Source of the DNA: Parageobacillus thermantarcticus
GTDB taxonomy: Bacteria; Bacillota; Bacilli; Bacillales; Anoxybacillaceae
DNA length: 46,510 bases
Reading direction: 5' to 3'
NCBI RefSeq assembly: GCF_900111865.1
Contig: NZ_FOJS01000025.1
Location: 1-46,510, forward strand
Shown here: one piece after another, positions 30,004 to 38,334 of the stretch
Numbering within the stretch: the stretch's first letter is position 1
Layout of the letters: each line of letters begins with the position of its first letter
Notes under the pieces: generated by a model
Seen by the model: the letters and a program-made list of their open reading frames with translations, nothing else
Told to the model about the DNA's origin: nothing
Database searches by the model: none
Program-made: the position numbers and the translations under genes

Positions 30004-30165
30004 ATGGATCGCCATCCGCGCAAAAAGTTTTATGATAACTTATACTCCAACCCTTTCCAGCAGCCATGGGCGAATCCAAAACATGCCCACTCGCAAGTGA
30101 ACGGTGAAACCCAGCAAACACTTGACTTAATCATCCTTGAGCGGCAAACGCGGAAACAATCATAG
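30004..30165 (+). CDS. YpzG-like small protein
   Basis: A 53-residue hydrophilic protein with the motif NPFQQPWANPKHAHSQVNGETQ, which I recognise from the YpzG family of small Bacillaceae proteins. It follows sspK by 20 bp on the same strand and ends at a strong terminator, so the two are probably co-transcribed in the forespore. GAGGTG lies upstream of ATG 30004. Function unknown. Confidence 0.72.
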   Translation: MDRHPRKKFYDNLYSNPFQQPWANPKHAHSQVNGETQQTLDLIILERQTRKQS

Positions 30166-30170
30166 CGTAT

Positions 30171-30203
30171 CGAACCTAGAGAATTTTTTCTTCTCTAGGT
30201 TCG
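30171..30203. terminator. Bidirectional terminator after the ypzG-like gene
   Basis: CGAACCTAGAGAA (30171-30183) pairs perfectly with TTCTCTAGGTTCG (30191-30203), loop TTTTTTC. Convergent with yfhH. Confidence 0.75.
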
Positions 30204-30208
30204 CTTTG

Positions 30209-30544
30209 CTACAAATTCGGCTTCCGTAACAATGAAATCGGCAGCGCTTCTTCTTCCCCGTTGCCTTTCAGCCGGTATCCCCATGCAAATACCCCTTTCA
30301 AATAACGCACTTTAAAATATTCCCCCGGATCGCCGTCGATTTCATATATTTCTCCCGGCGGAAAATCGTTTGGATCGAGCAAATACGCTTTGGCCATCGC
30401 GATTTTTCTTTCATATACGGCGTATTCATTGACCATTCCCATCCGTTCTGCTTTGCGCGCTTTTTCCGTTAATGCCGCGATTTCTTGATGCAATTCTTGT
30501 TCCGTCATTTCACTATAGCGCTTTTGTTCTCCTTTAGCTTTCAT
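30209..30544 (-). CDS. yfhH: YfhH family protein (DUF1811)
   Basis: A 111-residue protein matching YfhH: an N-terminal helical part (RYSEMTEQELHQEIAALTEKARKAE) and a small C-terminal beta domain (PGEIYEIDGDPGEYFKVRYLKGVFAWGYR). Its ATG overlaps the recX stop (ATGA) and has GGAGG upstream within recX, so it is co-translated with recX. Same pair order as in B. subtilis. Function unknown. Confidence 0.85.
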   Translation of the reverse strand: MKAKGEQKRYSEMTEQELHQEIAALTEKARKAERMGMVNEYAVYERKIAMAKAYLLDPNDFPPGEIYEIDGDPGEYFKVRYLKGVFAWGYRLKGNGEEEALPISLLRKPNL

Positions 30545-31353
30545 TGTTTTTCCTCCTTTAATTTCGCTAAAAATTGCTCAATCATCTCGAGCGGAAAGCC
30601 TTTTCGGTACAATGCTTGTTTCATTTTTTGTTCATACATCGGACCATCGTATTTTTCATAGCGGCGGTGCGCTTTTCTTCCTTGGTACTCCAAAGCTTCC
30701 CATTCCTGTTCCTCCTTTTTATCACATTCTGACGACAGAGCCTGATCGATCACTTCCTGTGGAAATCCTTTTCGATATAAAAGCTGCTCGATCTGATACT
30801 TCCATTGCCGCAAAGACTGTTTCGCCCGTTGCTTTTTTGCTTTTTCGCAAAGCGAGCGCGCCGTCTTCACTTGCTCGTCAAATGAATACAGCGCAAGGCT
30901 TTGCTCAATCCATTCCGTCGCAATTCCTAACTTTTCAAGTTCTTTTCGAATAACATACGGGCCTTTTGCGGTCGTTTGTTTTTGCGTACGAACATAAGCA
31001 AACGCAAATTCGCGATCATCGACATATTTGTTCTCGCGCAGTTTATGTAACACTTCTGCTATCACATCTTCGGAAGCGCCGTTTTTCTTCAGGTGCTGGA
31101 TTACTTCATGTTCAGACCGCATGCGGCGCGATAAAAAATATAAAGCTTGATTATACGTTTTTTTGACTTGATCGGCATATACTATTTCTTGTAAGAAATT
31201 CTCATCGACCTCCATTCCTTTTTTCAGGCGGAATTGAAGCAAAACGTCTTGATCAACGGTAATAACATCTATTTCTCCATTTTCTTTTTGCATCGTGACG
31301 CGAAAACGTTCGTGACTGTTTGGCTGAACGGCTATATTCGTAACGATCCCCAT
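30541..31353 (-). CDS. recX: Regulatory protein RecX
   Basis: A 270-residue RecX, the long form usual in Bacillaceae, built from repeated three-helix modules (for example ALYFLSRRMRSEHEVIQHLKK, then AFAYVRTQKQTTAKGPYVIRKEL, then QLLYRKGFPQEVIDQAL and ALYRKGFPLEMIEQFL). It modulates RecA filament growth during recombination and SOS response. ATG 31353 follows GGAGGGGAAAATCG. It overlaps yfhH by 4 bp and is divergent from yfhF. Confidence 0.93.
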   Translation of the reverse strand: MGIVTNIAVQPNSHERFRVTMQKENGEIDVITVDQDVLLQFRLKKGMEVDENFLQEIVYADQVKKTYNQALYFLSRRMRSEHEVIQHLKKNGASEDVIAEVLHKLRENKYVDDREFAFAYVRTQKQTTAKGPYVIRKELEKLGIATEWIEQSLALYSFDEQVKTARSLCEKAKKQRAKQSLRQWKYQIEQLLYRKGFPQEVIDQALSSECDKKEEQEWEALEYQGRKAHRRYEKYDGPMYEQKMKQALYRKGFPLEMIEQFLAKLKEEKQ

Positions 31354-31450
31354 CGATTTTCCCCTCCACTTTTATCGTATCATAAGAAGGAATGTTGCAC
31401 ATAAAAAGAGAAATGAATGATATGACGTCAACAAATAAGGAGGGAAGCAG

Positions 31451-32353
31451 ATGCATATCGCCATTGCCGGCGGCACAGGTTTCATTGGGCAAGCGCTCAC
31501 CAATTACTTTGCAGCACAAGGACACCGGATTTACATCTTAACCCGACGCCCTAGACCGTCTTCCTTTGCAACTATCCGCTATCTTTCATGGGCGTTTGAT
31601 ACTCATCCCAACATCGACGTTCCTGCTTTTGATGTCGTCATTAATTTAGCTGGCGAGCCAATTAACCGCAAAAGATGGACAAAAACACAGAAAGAGCGTA
31701 TCATCAATAGCCGCATATCGACCACGGCGGCCATCCTCGAACTAATGAAATCGTTACCAATCCCTCCAAAAATATTTATTAATGCTAGTGCAATCGGAAT
31801 TTATGGAACTTCTCTTACCGCTTCTTTTACCGAAGAAAGCCCTGCTGCCGGCGGCGACTTTCTCGCCCAAACAGTCATAAAGTGGGAACAAGCAGCGAAG
31901 CAGGCTGAAACGCTTGGCGTCCGCACCGTAATGGCACGATTAGGAGTCGTTCTTGGCAAAAGCGGCGGTGCGCTGCCAAAAATGGTTCTTCCTTATCGCT
32001 TTTATATCGGCGGCCCTATCGGCACAGGACAGCAATGGCTTTCTTGGATCCATATCGACGATGTCGTTCGCGCCATCGCCTATATGATTGATCATGAGGA
32101 ACTCGCTGGACCGGTCAATATTACCGCTCCATCTCCAGTCCGTATGGAACAGTTTGGGGAAACGGTCGCCCGCGTGCTTCATCGCCCTCATTGGCTTCGT
32201 GTGCCAAATATAACGTTGCGTGCCCTCCTTGGCGAAATGAGCATGATCGTCACCGAAGGACAGCGAGTCATTCCGAAAAAGCTGATGGAAGCTGGGTTTA
32301 TCTTTTCCTTCCCCACGCTGGAAAAAAGTTTAGTCGATTTATTAGCGACATAA
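31451..32353 (+). CDS. yfhF: TIGR01777-family epimerase (YfhF-like)
   Basis: A 300-residue extended short-chain dehydrogenase with the NAD(P)-binding [10 protein letters not shown] near residue 8-17 and the family's [13 protein letters not shown] and SWIHIDDV segments. Members are NDP-sugar epimerase-like or SulA-like proteins without a known substrate. AAGGAGGGAAGCAG precedes ATG 31451. Divergent from recX, as in B. subtilis. Confidence 0.85.
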   Translation: MHIAIAGGTGFIGQALTNYFAAQGHRIYILTRRPRPSSFATIRYLSWAFDTHPNIDVPAFDVVINLAGEPINRKRWTKTQKERIINSRISTTAAILELMKSLPIPPKIFINASAIGIYGTSLTASFTEESPAAGGDFLAQTVIKWEQAAKQAETLGVRTVMARLGVVLGKSGGALPKMVLPYRFYIGGPIGTGQQWLSWIHIDDVVRAIAYMIDHEELAGPVNITAPSPVRMEQFGETVARVLHRPHWLRVPNITLRALLGEMSMIVTEGQRVIPKKLMEAGFIFSFPTLEKSLVDLLAT

Positions 32354-32494
32354 CTATTCGTTGTTAAAAAATATATTAAAAAAAATTTAACAAAAAACCT
32401 ATTTCTTTTTTCTTGAACATCGTGTATGATGGTAAAGACTTAAATCGACGCATTATCTACAATCAGATATCGATGAAATAAAGGGAAGGCAAAT

Positions 32495-32613
32495 GGTGCG
32501 CCACCAGCGGATCCCGCTGGTTCTAGTGGGTTCGATTCCCACCCCGAAATTTTTTGATGAATATATATTAAAAAATTTCGAGGGTGGTTTCGCCCACAAG
32601 TAAACTGCCCTCG
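32495..32613 (+). ncRNA. Multi-hairpin element with a tRNA-like T-arm upstream of an acetyltransferase gene
   Basis: Five consecutive stems can be drawn: GGTG-CGC-CACC (32495-32505), CCAGCGG-ATC-CCGCTGG (32504-32520), GTGGG-TTCGATT-CCCAC (32526-32542, identical in form to a tRNA T-arm), an 11-bp CGAAATTTTTT/AAAAAATTTCG stem (32545-32580), and CGAGGG/CCCTCG (32579-32613) closing just before the ribosome binding site. No acceptor stem is formed and the second arm lacks U33, so it is not a functional tRNA. Class unknown. Confidence 0.5.
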
Positions 32614-32630
32614 AATAAGGAGGGAAAAGT

Positions 32631-33182
32631 ATGCTAAAAAAACGGGAACTGCAAGATTGCCATGCGCTGTACGAGCTGATGGTGCACCCGGACGTCTTCC
32701 CTTTCGTGCGCCAAAAAGCGAGCTCGTATGAAGAATTTTTATTTATGACAAAACAAGTCATCGAAGCGGAAGAACGCGGTGAACTTATTTCCCGCACCAT
32801 TTTAGATGAATGGGGCAACCCAATCGGCACCATCAGCTTGTTTGACATACAAGATAACGCCGGATTTTTAGGCACATGGCTAGGAAAACCGTATCACGGT
32901 CAAGGGTACAACCGCCGTGCGAAAGAGGCATTTTTTCATGAACTATTTTACGAGCTTTCCATCGAAACGGTATTTATGCGCATTCGCAAAGTGAACATCC
33001 GCTCCATTAAAGCGGCAGAAAAATTGCCATACGTCACGCCAGCAAACGAAACAAGAAAAAGTTTGCTCGAACAAATCGGAGCGGATGTATACAATCTATA
33101 CGAAATTACAAAAGATAATTATACGCTATATACGCTTCGCCATCCTTCTTCCATCGATGAGGAACAGCGCAAAGAAGCGTAA
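32631..33182 (+). CDS. GNAT-family N-acetyltransferase
   Basis: A 183-residue GCN5-related acetyltransferase of the RimJ/RimL type. The acetyl-CoA loop is GKPYHGQGYN, and the strand before it carries GTISLFDI. Substrate is unknown; members modify ribosomal-protein N-termini or small amines. AAGGAGGGAAAAG precedes ATG 32631. Its 5' region is the multi-hairpin element described above, and a terminator follows, so it is a single-gene unit. Confidence 0.8.
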   Translation: MLKKRELQDCHALYELMVHPDVFPFVRQKASSYEEFLFMTKQVIEAEERGELISRTILDEWGNPIGTISLFDIQDNAGFLGTWLGKPYHGQGYNRRAKEAFFHELFYELSIETVFMRIRKVNIRSIKAAEKLPYVTPANETRKSLLEQIGADVYNLYEITKDNYTLYTLRHPSSIDEEQRKEA

Positions 33183-33213
33183 ACGGGCTGTTTAAAAAAA
33201 CAGCCCGTTTTAT
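33182..33213 (+). terminator. Terminator after the GNAT gene
   Basis: AAACGGGCTGTTT pairs with AAACAGCCCGTTT (33182-33194, 33199-33211), followed by TAT. Confidence 0.8.
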
Positions 33214-33283
33214 ATTTTGCATGCATAAAATAAACAAACGGCGGAAAAACTAACAAAAAAAAATTGAAGTGAGGGGTAGCCTA

Positions 33284-33412
33284 ATGGCGGAAAAACGAAA
33301 ACGGGAAAAAACGAAAAGCACGTTAACGAGCGCGCAAGAAGTTGCGTATGCTCGCGACTTTAAATTGGCCGACCAAGCAGGCGGCTACACAGCGAAAAAA
33401 GCAAAACACTAG
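33284..33412 (+). CDS. yfhE: YfhE-like small protein
   Basis: A 42-residue, very basic protein starting MAEKRKREKTKSTLTSAQEV, matching the short YfhE family in size, composition and place beside yfhD. The start has GTGAGGGG about 12 bases upstream. Function unknown. Confidence 0.68.
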   Translation: MAEKRKREKTKSTLTSAQEVAYARDFKLADQAGGYTAKKAKH

Positions 33413-33491
33413 AAAACATTGCTATTTATACTTTTTCGCACAAAAGCCATCCTACATAATGAATACATTATCGCTTAGGAGGAATGGATGG

Positions 33492-33680
33492 ATGGGGCGA
33501 TCCCGCGGACAAAAAACACGCGATAAAAACAAAGCGACTTTGCCGCAAGTTCCGAAACAGCTGAAATCTGACAGACTAAATGCCGAATATTCCAACGAAT
33601 TTGCGGATCATGCGGAATTAGAAGAAGCGGCACGCGCGCAAGCAGCCGGCATTCACCAAAGCAAAGCGCGCAAAAAATAA
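33492..33680 (+). CDS. yfhD: YfhD-like small protein
   Basis: A 62-residue hydrophilic protein starting MGRSRGQKTRDKNKATLPQVP, with the YfhD pattern RDKNKxxLPQVPxxLK and an Ala/Glu-rich C-terminus. AGGAGG is nine bases before ATG 33492; two nearer upstream ATGs are in other frames or too close to the ribosome binding site. It shares a terminator with the convergent glycosyltransferase gene. Function unknown. Confidence 0.75.
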   Translation: MGRSRGQKTRDKNKATLPQVPKQLKSDRLNAEYSNEFADHAELEEAARAQAAGIHQSKARKK

Positions 33681-33681
33681 C

Positions 33682-33719
33682 GCCTAAAGGCAGCATTTTA
33701 CGCTGCTTTTAGGCTTTTT
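33682..33719. terminator. Bidirectional terminator between yfhD and the GT8 gene
   Basis: GCCTAAAGGCAGC (33682-33694) pairs with GCTGCTTTTAGGC (33702-33714), followed by TTTTTC; overlaps the stop codon of the gene on the other strand. Confidence 0.75.
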
Positions 33720-34536
33720 CTTCTTCCAATTCTAGAATATCGCTATACTGCTTATAAAACAAGCCGAGCTCCCCTTTATAATTTCCTTTCCACGGTTTAT
33801 CTTTCCCGCAGTAATGAATAAACACCGTATTTTCGCGAATCCAGCGTAAATCGTGCTTTGGATTCGGAAACAACTGAATCATGTCGTAATAGCGCGCGTC
33901 GTAATTATAACGATAACAGTCAACCGGCTTAATTTTGTCCCAATATAAACCATTTAGCACATCTTGGTCCGGAAGCACAAGTTTAAACCGATTCTCACGA
34001 ATAAACTGATAAATGTCGTCCAATCGTACTTCTTGTCTCATTAACGGCAAGTTCATCAACATGACGCCAGTGTTAAAGTACCCTTTCGCATTTGGAGTCT
34101 TCAGCCTCAGCTTGTTAAATAAATTCGCCACTTTCGTGGAATGGGTATGCTCCGCGGCGATAAACATATTCCCTTCAAAATCCATATGATACAAATCGTC
34201 GATCGGGTTAATCGCGACAATATCTGGATCAAGATATAAAACGCGATCCAGTTCCCGCGGCAAAAACTGATGTGCGGCAAGACGATAATACATTTCCGAA
34301 GTATAATGACGGAACACAGGAGCATCGGCAAACAATTGCGGATCGACATAAATCGGAATAAGTTGATGCCCCTGTTGCTCTACAAAACATTGCAAAGACT
34401 CTATTTCCATTTCCGGAATACGTGAATATAACAAATAAAAAGAAAAGGATTTCGTATTATTGCGAAATAGCGAATTCATTAACACTTTTAGCGGTGGAAT
34501 GTAATTCGAATCTAGCGTCACAAGAATATGAAACAT
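33709..34536 (-). CDS. Family 8 glycosyltransferase (GspA-like)
   Basis: A 275-residue GT-A fold transferase of family GT8, similar to general stress protein GspA and to LPS/galactinol-type transferases. The metal- and sugar-nucleotide-binding DxD motif is LDPDIVA (D103, D105), and the C-terminal HYCGKDKPW motif is intact. It retains the anomeric configuration of the donor sugar; acceptor and donor are unknown. ATG 34536 follows AAGGAAG nine bases upstream. No signal peptide or membrane helix, so cytoplasmic. Single-gene unit. Confidence 0.85.
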   Translation of the reverse strand: MFHILVTLDSNYIPPLKVLMNSLFRNNTKSFSFYLLYSRIPEMEIESLQCFVEQQGHQLIPIYVDPQLFADAPVFRHYTSEMYYRLAAHQFLPRELDRVLYLDPDIVAINPIDDLYHMDFEGNMFIAAEHTHSTKVANLFNKLRLKTPNAKGYFNTGVMLMNLPLMRQEVRLDDIYQFIRENRFKLVLPDQDVLNGLYWDKIKPVDCYRYNYDARYYDMIQLFPNPKHDLRWIRENTVFIHYCGKDKPWKGNYKGELGLFYKQYSDILELEEEKA

Positions 34537-35098
34537 AAACAATCACTTCCTTGCCTTATCGTTATCGTAAAAACATCTCATCCCCTTATATTTATATATA
34601 TAAATCATCGTGTTTCCAACATATAATAATGATAAAATAGGAAAGCGACTTTTTTCTACAAACATTAGACAGATTACATGATTGCTGATCAAGTCCTGAT
34701 CATTGTGTAAATTTTCATTTCTTGGTTCAGCGAATTGACGTTTTGGAGAAATCAAACTGCTTTTTGCCGCTTCTTTTTACACAAATTCCCGAACTTGATG
34801 TGATTGCTCAACCATTCGCAGCGCTCGGTCGTTTGCCCGCCTCGACGCGAAAACGGCAGTGCCAATAGCCCGCGCGCACCGTTTTCCACAATACGCGCTG
34901 ATGTCCCTTCCCAGCGCTTCTCTCCCATCGCTGTTATTCATGTCTTCTTAATATTATAAAGAAGGTCACGCGCGCTGTTTTAGCAACAAGCTAATCGAAA
35001 ACGTACAAAACGGCAATGGAAGCAATATGTCAACAATGAAAATATTTTTCAAACGGTAAAATAGCATGAATATATTTTTATTTTAAATTTTAAAATTA
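34537..35098. other. Gene-free stretch, possibly with gene debris
   Basis: No supported gene. A 58-codon frame on the minus strand (34752-34928) is GC-richer than its surroundings and begins MGEKRWEG but lacks a ribosome binding site; it could be a decayed fragment. From about 34935 the DNA is AT-rich and leads into the promoter of the CoA-transferase operon. Confidence 0.5.
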
Positions 35099-35127
35099 TT
35101 TACAATTATTAATCTTTTATTTATAAT
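35099..35127 (+). promoter_or_regulatory. Strong sigma-A promoter of the CoA-transferase operon
   Basis: TTTACA (35099-35104), 17-bp spacer, TATAAT (35122-35127). The start should be near 35134, giving a leader of about 210 nt. Confidence 0.75.
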
Positions 35128-35133
35128 AAATGT

Positions 35134-35320
35134 AGCAAGCCGTCTCCTGTCAGTTTCGCAGCTGATGTTAGCAGACGGCATTACCTGATGATTGAAGCGG
35201 ACAATTTTATATGGATAAAGAACTGTGTCGATCTGACCAGCATTTCTTTGCCGAAATGCTCCCTCAGGTCGTAAAAGCCGGTTCCTTTTTTCGCTAAGAA
35301 AAGGAGCCGGCTTTTTGCAT
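35134..35320 (+). ncRNA. Structured leader with terminator before the CoA-transferase gene
   Basis: Stem 1 GCCGTCT/AGACGGC (35139-35145, 35173-35179); stem 2 GCATTTC-TTTGCC-GAAATGC (35240-35259) enclosed by GACC/GGTC (35235-35238, 35267-35270); then a terminator AAGCCGGTTCC.../...GGAGCCGGCTT (35276-35315) with TTTTT, 16 bp before AGGAGGTG. A terminator inside the leader implies conditional anti-termination. No named riboswitch recognised. Confidence 0.55.
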
Positions 35321-35343
35321 TCGCTCGTATAGGAGGTGAACGA

Positions 35344-36507
35344 ATGCCGGGAGCGTTAGACGGCGTGCGTATTTTAGATATGACTCGCGTCCTCGCAGGG
35401 CCCTACGCCACGATGATTTTAGGCGACCTTGGTGCCGACGTAATTAAAGTCGAAGCGCCGGGTGGATCCGATGATACAAGATTTTGGGGGCCTCCCTTTC
35501 AAAACGGAATGAGCGCGTATTACACCGCGGTTAACCGCAACAAGCGCAGCATTGCCGTCAATTTGAAAGAAGAAAAAGGAAAAGCGATCATCCGTCGCCT
35601 TGCGAAAACAGCGGATGTCGTCATTCACAATTTTAAAACGGGAACGATGGAAAAGTTTGGGCTTGGCTATGACGAACTATCCTCGTTAAATCCGCGCCTT
35701 ATTTACTGCTCGATTACCGGGTTTGGCGAGACAGGGCCGTACCGCCATTTACCGGGATATGACTACATTATCCAAGCGATGAGCGGATGGATGAGCATTA
35801 ACGGCACCCCTTCATCCGGACCGCTGAAAGTCGGTGTGGCCATTGCCGATGTCTTTACCGGTTTGTACGCGGCGATCGCTATCGAAGCGGCTCTTCTCGC
35901 CCGCGCGAAAACGGGACGCGGGCAAAAAATTGATCTTTCTTTATTCGACTCGGCGATCAGCACGCTCGTCAACGTCGCCGCCAACTATTTAATGTCCGGC
36001 AATGTGCCGACACCGTTAGGAAACGAACACCCAAACATCGTTCCATATTCAACGTATGAAGCAAGCGACGGGCCCATCGTCATCGCCGTAGGGAATGACA
36101 GGCAATTTCAAGCGTTTTGTGAACTTCTTTCCGACCCAACGATCGGAACGGATCCGCGCTTTCAAACGAATCCTGGCCGCGTCGCCCACCGTGAGGAACT
36201 AAACAAGCGCATCAGCGAAGAAGTGAAAAAGCGAACGCGCGCCGAGTGGAAGCGCTTACTAGACAAAAAAGGAATACCGTGCGGGCCAGTGCAAAATCTT
36301 GAACAACTATTTCAGCACCCGCAAACGCTAGCCCGCAACATGGTCATTACGATGCATCATGACAAGATTGGACCGCTGAGGCTCGTCGGAAGTCCGCTCA
36401 AACTCTCGGAAACAAAAGTATCGTACCGCCTGCCGCCTCCGCTTGCCGGAGAGCACAACGATGAAATTATAAAAGAAATTATGAATGAAACGGAGGAGGA
36501 TGAATGA
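35344..36507 (+). CDS. CaiB/BaiF family (type III) CoA-transferase
   Basis: A 387-residue class III CoA-transferase that moves CoA between an acyl-CoA and a carboxylic acid. The catalytic aspartate that forms the acyl-anhydride is D169 in VAIADVFTG, the same position as in formyl-CoA transferase. N-terminal GVRILDMTRVLAGPYATMILGDLGADVIKVE is the family CoA-binding region. AGGAGGTGAACG precedes ATG 35344. It overlaps the acyl-CoA dehydrogenase gene by 4 bp. The substrate is unknown; pairing with the dehydrogenase suggests activation of a dicarboxylic or branched acid followed by oxidation. Confidence 0.88.
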   Translation: MPGALDGVRILDMTRVLAGPYATMILGDLGADVIKVEAPGGSDDTRFWGPPFQNGMSAYYTAVNRNKRSIAVNLKEEKGKAIIRRLAKTADVVIHNFKTGTMEKFGLGYDELSSLNPRLIYCSITGFGETGPYRHLPGYDYIIQAMSGWMSINGTPSSGPLKVGVAIADVFTGLYAAIAIEAALLARAKTGRGQKIDLSLFDSAISTLVNVAANYLMSGNVPTPLGNEHPNIVPYSTYEASDGPIVIAVGNDRQFQAFCELLSDPTIGTDPRFQTNPGRVAHREELNKRISEEVKKRTRAEWKRLLDKKGIPCGPVQNLEQLFQHPQTLARNMVITMHHDKIGPLRLVGSPLKLSETKVSYRLPPPLAGEHNDEIIKEIMNETEEDE

Positions 36508-37712
36508 TGATGAATTTTGATTTTACTCCGGAACAAGAAATGCTTCGCAGCACTGTTCGCAAATTTGTCGACAAAGAAATTATGCCATATATCAAAGAAT
36601 GGGATGAGCGCGGATATTTTGAGCCAAGTATTTTAAAACGGCTTGCCGAATTGAATTTAATGGGCGTCTGCATCCCGGAAAAATACGGGGGAATGGGCAT
36701 GGACTACAACTCGCTCGCCATCGTCTGCGAGGAACTAGAACGCGGCGATACCGCGTTCCGCACCGCCGTTTCTGTGCACACGGGACTAAATAGCTTAACG
36801 TTATTGCAATGGGGCACGGAAGAACAAAAACAAAAATATCTCGTTCCACAGGCAAAAGGCGAAAAAATTGGCGCATTCGCGTTAACGGAGCCAAACGCCG
36901 GATCGGATGTCGCCAGCATTTCCACCACCGCCGTCCGCGATGGCGACGACTACATCTTAAATGGACAAAAAACGTGGATTTCGCTTTGCGACATCGCCGA
37001 TCACTTTATCGTGTTCGCCTATACCGATAAATCGAAAAAACATCGTGGCATCTCCGCTTTCATCGTCGAACGGACAATGCCGGGCTTTTCATCAAAAGCG
37101 ATTAAAGGAAAGCTGGGCATTCGCGCCGGCAACACAGGAGAACTGTTCTTCGACAACGTCCGCGTTCCGAAAGAAAATCTGCTTGGCGAAGAAGGAGAAG
37201 GATTTAAAATCGCAATGTCCGCGTTAGACAACGGAAGATTTACTGTCGCCGCCGGCGCAGTCGGTCTCATTATGGCTTGCCTCGAAGCGAGTGTAAAATA
37301 TTGCCACGAGCGCAAAACGTTTGGAAAAGAAATCGGGAGACATCAGCTTGTGCAGCAAATGATCGCGAAAATGGAAGCAGGATTGCAAATCAGCCGCTTG
37401 CTCGTCTATAAAGTAGGCTTTTTGAAAAATCAAGGCCGACGCACGACGAGGGAAGCGTCGCTCGCGAAGTGGATCGCATGCGATTTCGCTAATCAAGCGG
37501 CCGACGACGCCGTCCAAATTCACGGCGCGTACGGATATTCGAATGAATATCCGGTCGAACGCTACTTGCGCAATTCGAAAGCGCCGGTCATCTACGAAGG
37601 AACGCGAGAAATTCATACGATTATGCAAGCGGAATACGCGCTCGGGTACCGCGTCGACAAACCGCTTCGCAAAACGCTGCCGGCTTGGAACCCAGAGTCC
37701 ACCACATTGTAA
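36504..37712 (+). CDS. Acyl-CoA dehydrogenase family protein
   Basis: A 402-residue FAD flavoenzyme oxidising an acyl-CoA to enoyl-CoA. The FAD/substrate signature AFALTEPNAGSD (124-135) and the C-terminal YGYSNEYPVERYLRNSK motif are present. The catalytic base is predicted as E365 in IYEGTREIH, the position used by short-chain and glutaryl-CoA dehydrogenases. Three consecutive ATGs (36504, 36507, 36510) are possible starts behind GGAGGA. Translationally coupled to the CoA-transferase gene; electrons presumably go to ETF, which is not encoded here. Confidence 0.9.
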   Translation: MMMNFDFTPEQEMLRSTVRKFVDKEIMPYIKEWDERGYFEPSILKRLAELNLMGVCIPEKYGGMGMDYNSLAIVCEELERGDTAFRTAVSVHTGLNSLTLLQWGTEEQKQKYLVPQAKGEKIGAFALTEPNAGSDVASISTTAVRDGDDYILNGQKTWISLCDIADHFIVFAYTDKSKKHRGISAFIVERTMPGFSSKAIKGKLGIRAGNTGELFFDNVRVPKENLLGEEGEGFKIAMSALDNGRFTVAAGAVGLIMACLEASVKYCHERKTFGKEIGRHQLVQQMIAKMEAGLQISRLLVYKVGFLKNQGRRTTREASLAKWIACDFANQAADDAVQIHGAYGYSNEYPVERYLRNSKAPVIYEGTREIHTIMQAEYALGYRVDKPLRKTLPAWNPESTTL

Positions 37713-37738
37713 GCCCTCGTTCATCTACGAGGGCTTTT
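37712..37738. terminator. Terminator after the acyl-CoA dehydrogenase gene
   Basis: AGCCCTCG (37712-37719) pairs with CGAGGGCT (37728-37735), followed by TTTTA; placed between convergent genes. Confidence 0.8.
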
Positions 37739-38058
37739 TATTGCGCATTTTCCGCGCGCATTTTGCAATATTGCTTATACAAATCCTTTAGAGCCGCGCA
37801 TAGCGCCGAATTCGCCTTTCCTAAATATCCTTCATTCAGCTGCTCTAAAATGGAATCAATCCCGTCTCTTAGCGAATGGCCTTTAAGCAAACGGGCGACA
37901 TAATCGCGTCCGTGCTCTGTCGCCAGCGTGCACGAAGCGTCGACGATCACCCCGTACTTTTTATCAATCTCCGCCGTGATCGTCAGCGTATCATACATGC
38001 TTTTTGCCGCCATTCCCGCTGGAAGCCGCGCGTGCCCGGCGATAAATTGTGTGTTCAT
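37738..38058 (-). CDS. DUF3870 protein
   Basis: A 106-residue protein of the DUF3870 family, beginning MNTQFIAGHARLPAGMAAKSMYD with the conserved GVIVDASCTLATEHGRDYV region. Families of this kind are found beside CoA-transferase and acyl-CoA dehydrogenase genes, as here. GGGAGGGGAGAGGG precedes ATG 38058. Transcribed toward the acyl-CoA dehydrogenase gene. Function unknown. Confidence 0.75.
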   Translation of the reverse strand: MNTQFIAGHARLPAGMAAKSMYDTLTITAEIDKKYGVIVDASCTLATEHGRDYVARLLKGHSLRDGIDSILEQLNEGYLGKANSALCAALKDLYKQYCKMRAENAQ

Positions 38059-38203
38059 TCCCTCTCCCCTCCCACAAAAATAGTATGTCTACTATGCAAT
38101 TATAAACATAATAATTAAAATTTTCTAAAAATATTCAGCAACTTTTTTATTATTTCAATCATTATTTCCTTATCTATGCTTTATGTGCACGCAATATATA
38201 TGC

Positions 38204-38209
38204 TATAAT
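38204..38209 (+). promoter_or_regulatory. Likely -10 box of the LytTR regulator gene
   Basis: A perfect TATAAT, about 125 bp before the ATG, with only a poor -35 candidate (TTATGT) 17 bp upstream. The leader between them shows no clear gene. Confidence 0.4.
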
Positions 38210-38334
38210 GATGCACAAACGAACCCATTCAGATATGAAAAGCAAGGCATGCCGCGCGTACAAGTCGTCAAAGCCCCGCTTCCAATGAAGTAAAAATGAA
38301 GTAAAGTGGCAGACTGCGCACTAGGGGTGATCAG

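Noticed and set aside
29723-30121. 132-codon minus-strand frame opposite sspK and the ypzG-like gene
   Set aside because: Antisense to two recognisable small spore-related genes; no ribosome binding site.
32495-32542. Functional tRNA gene
   Set aside because: No acceptor stem partner, no U33 in the anticodon-like loop, D-arm unconvincing.
32579-32613. T-box antiterminator
   Set aside because: AGGGTGG is present but the following ACCGCG is not, there is no terminator after it, and no stem I with specifier loop was found.
34543-34755. 70-codon minus-strand frame upstream of the GT8 gene
   Set aside because: No ribosome binding site, AT-driven composition, no recognisable motif.
34752-34928. 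58-codon GC-rich minus-strand frame
   Set aside because: No ribosome binding site or family resemblance; at most a fragment, noted only under the gene-free stretch.
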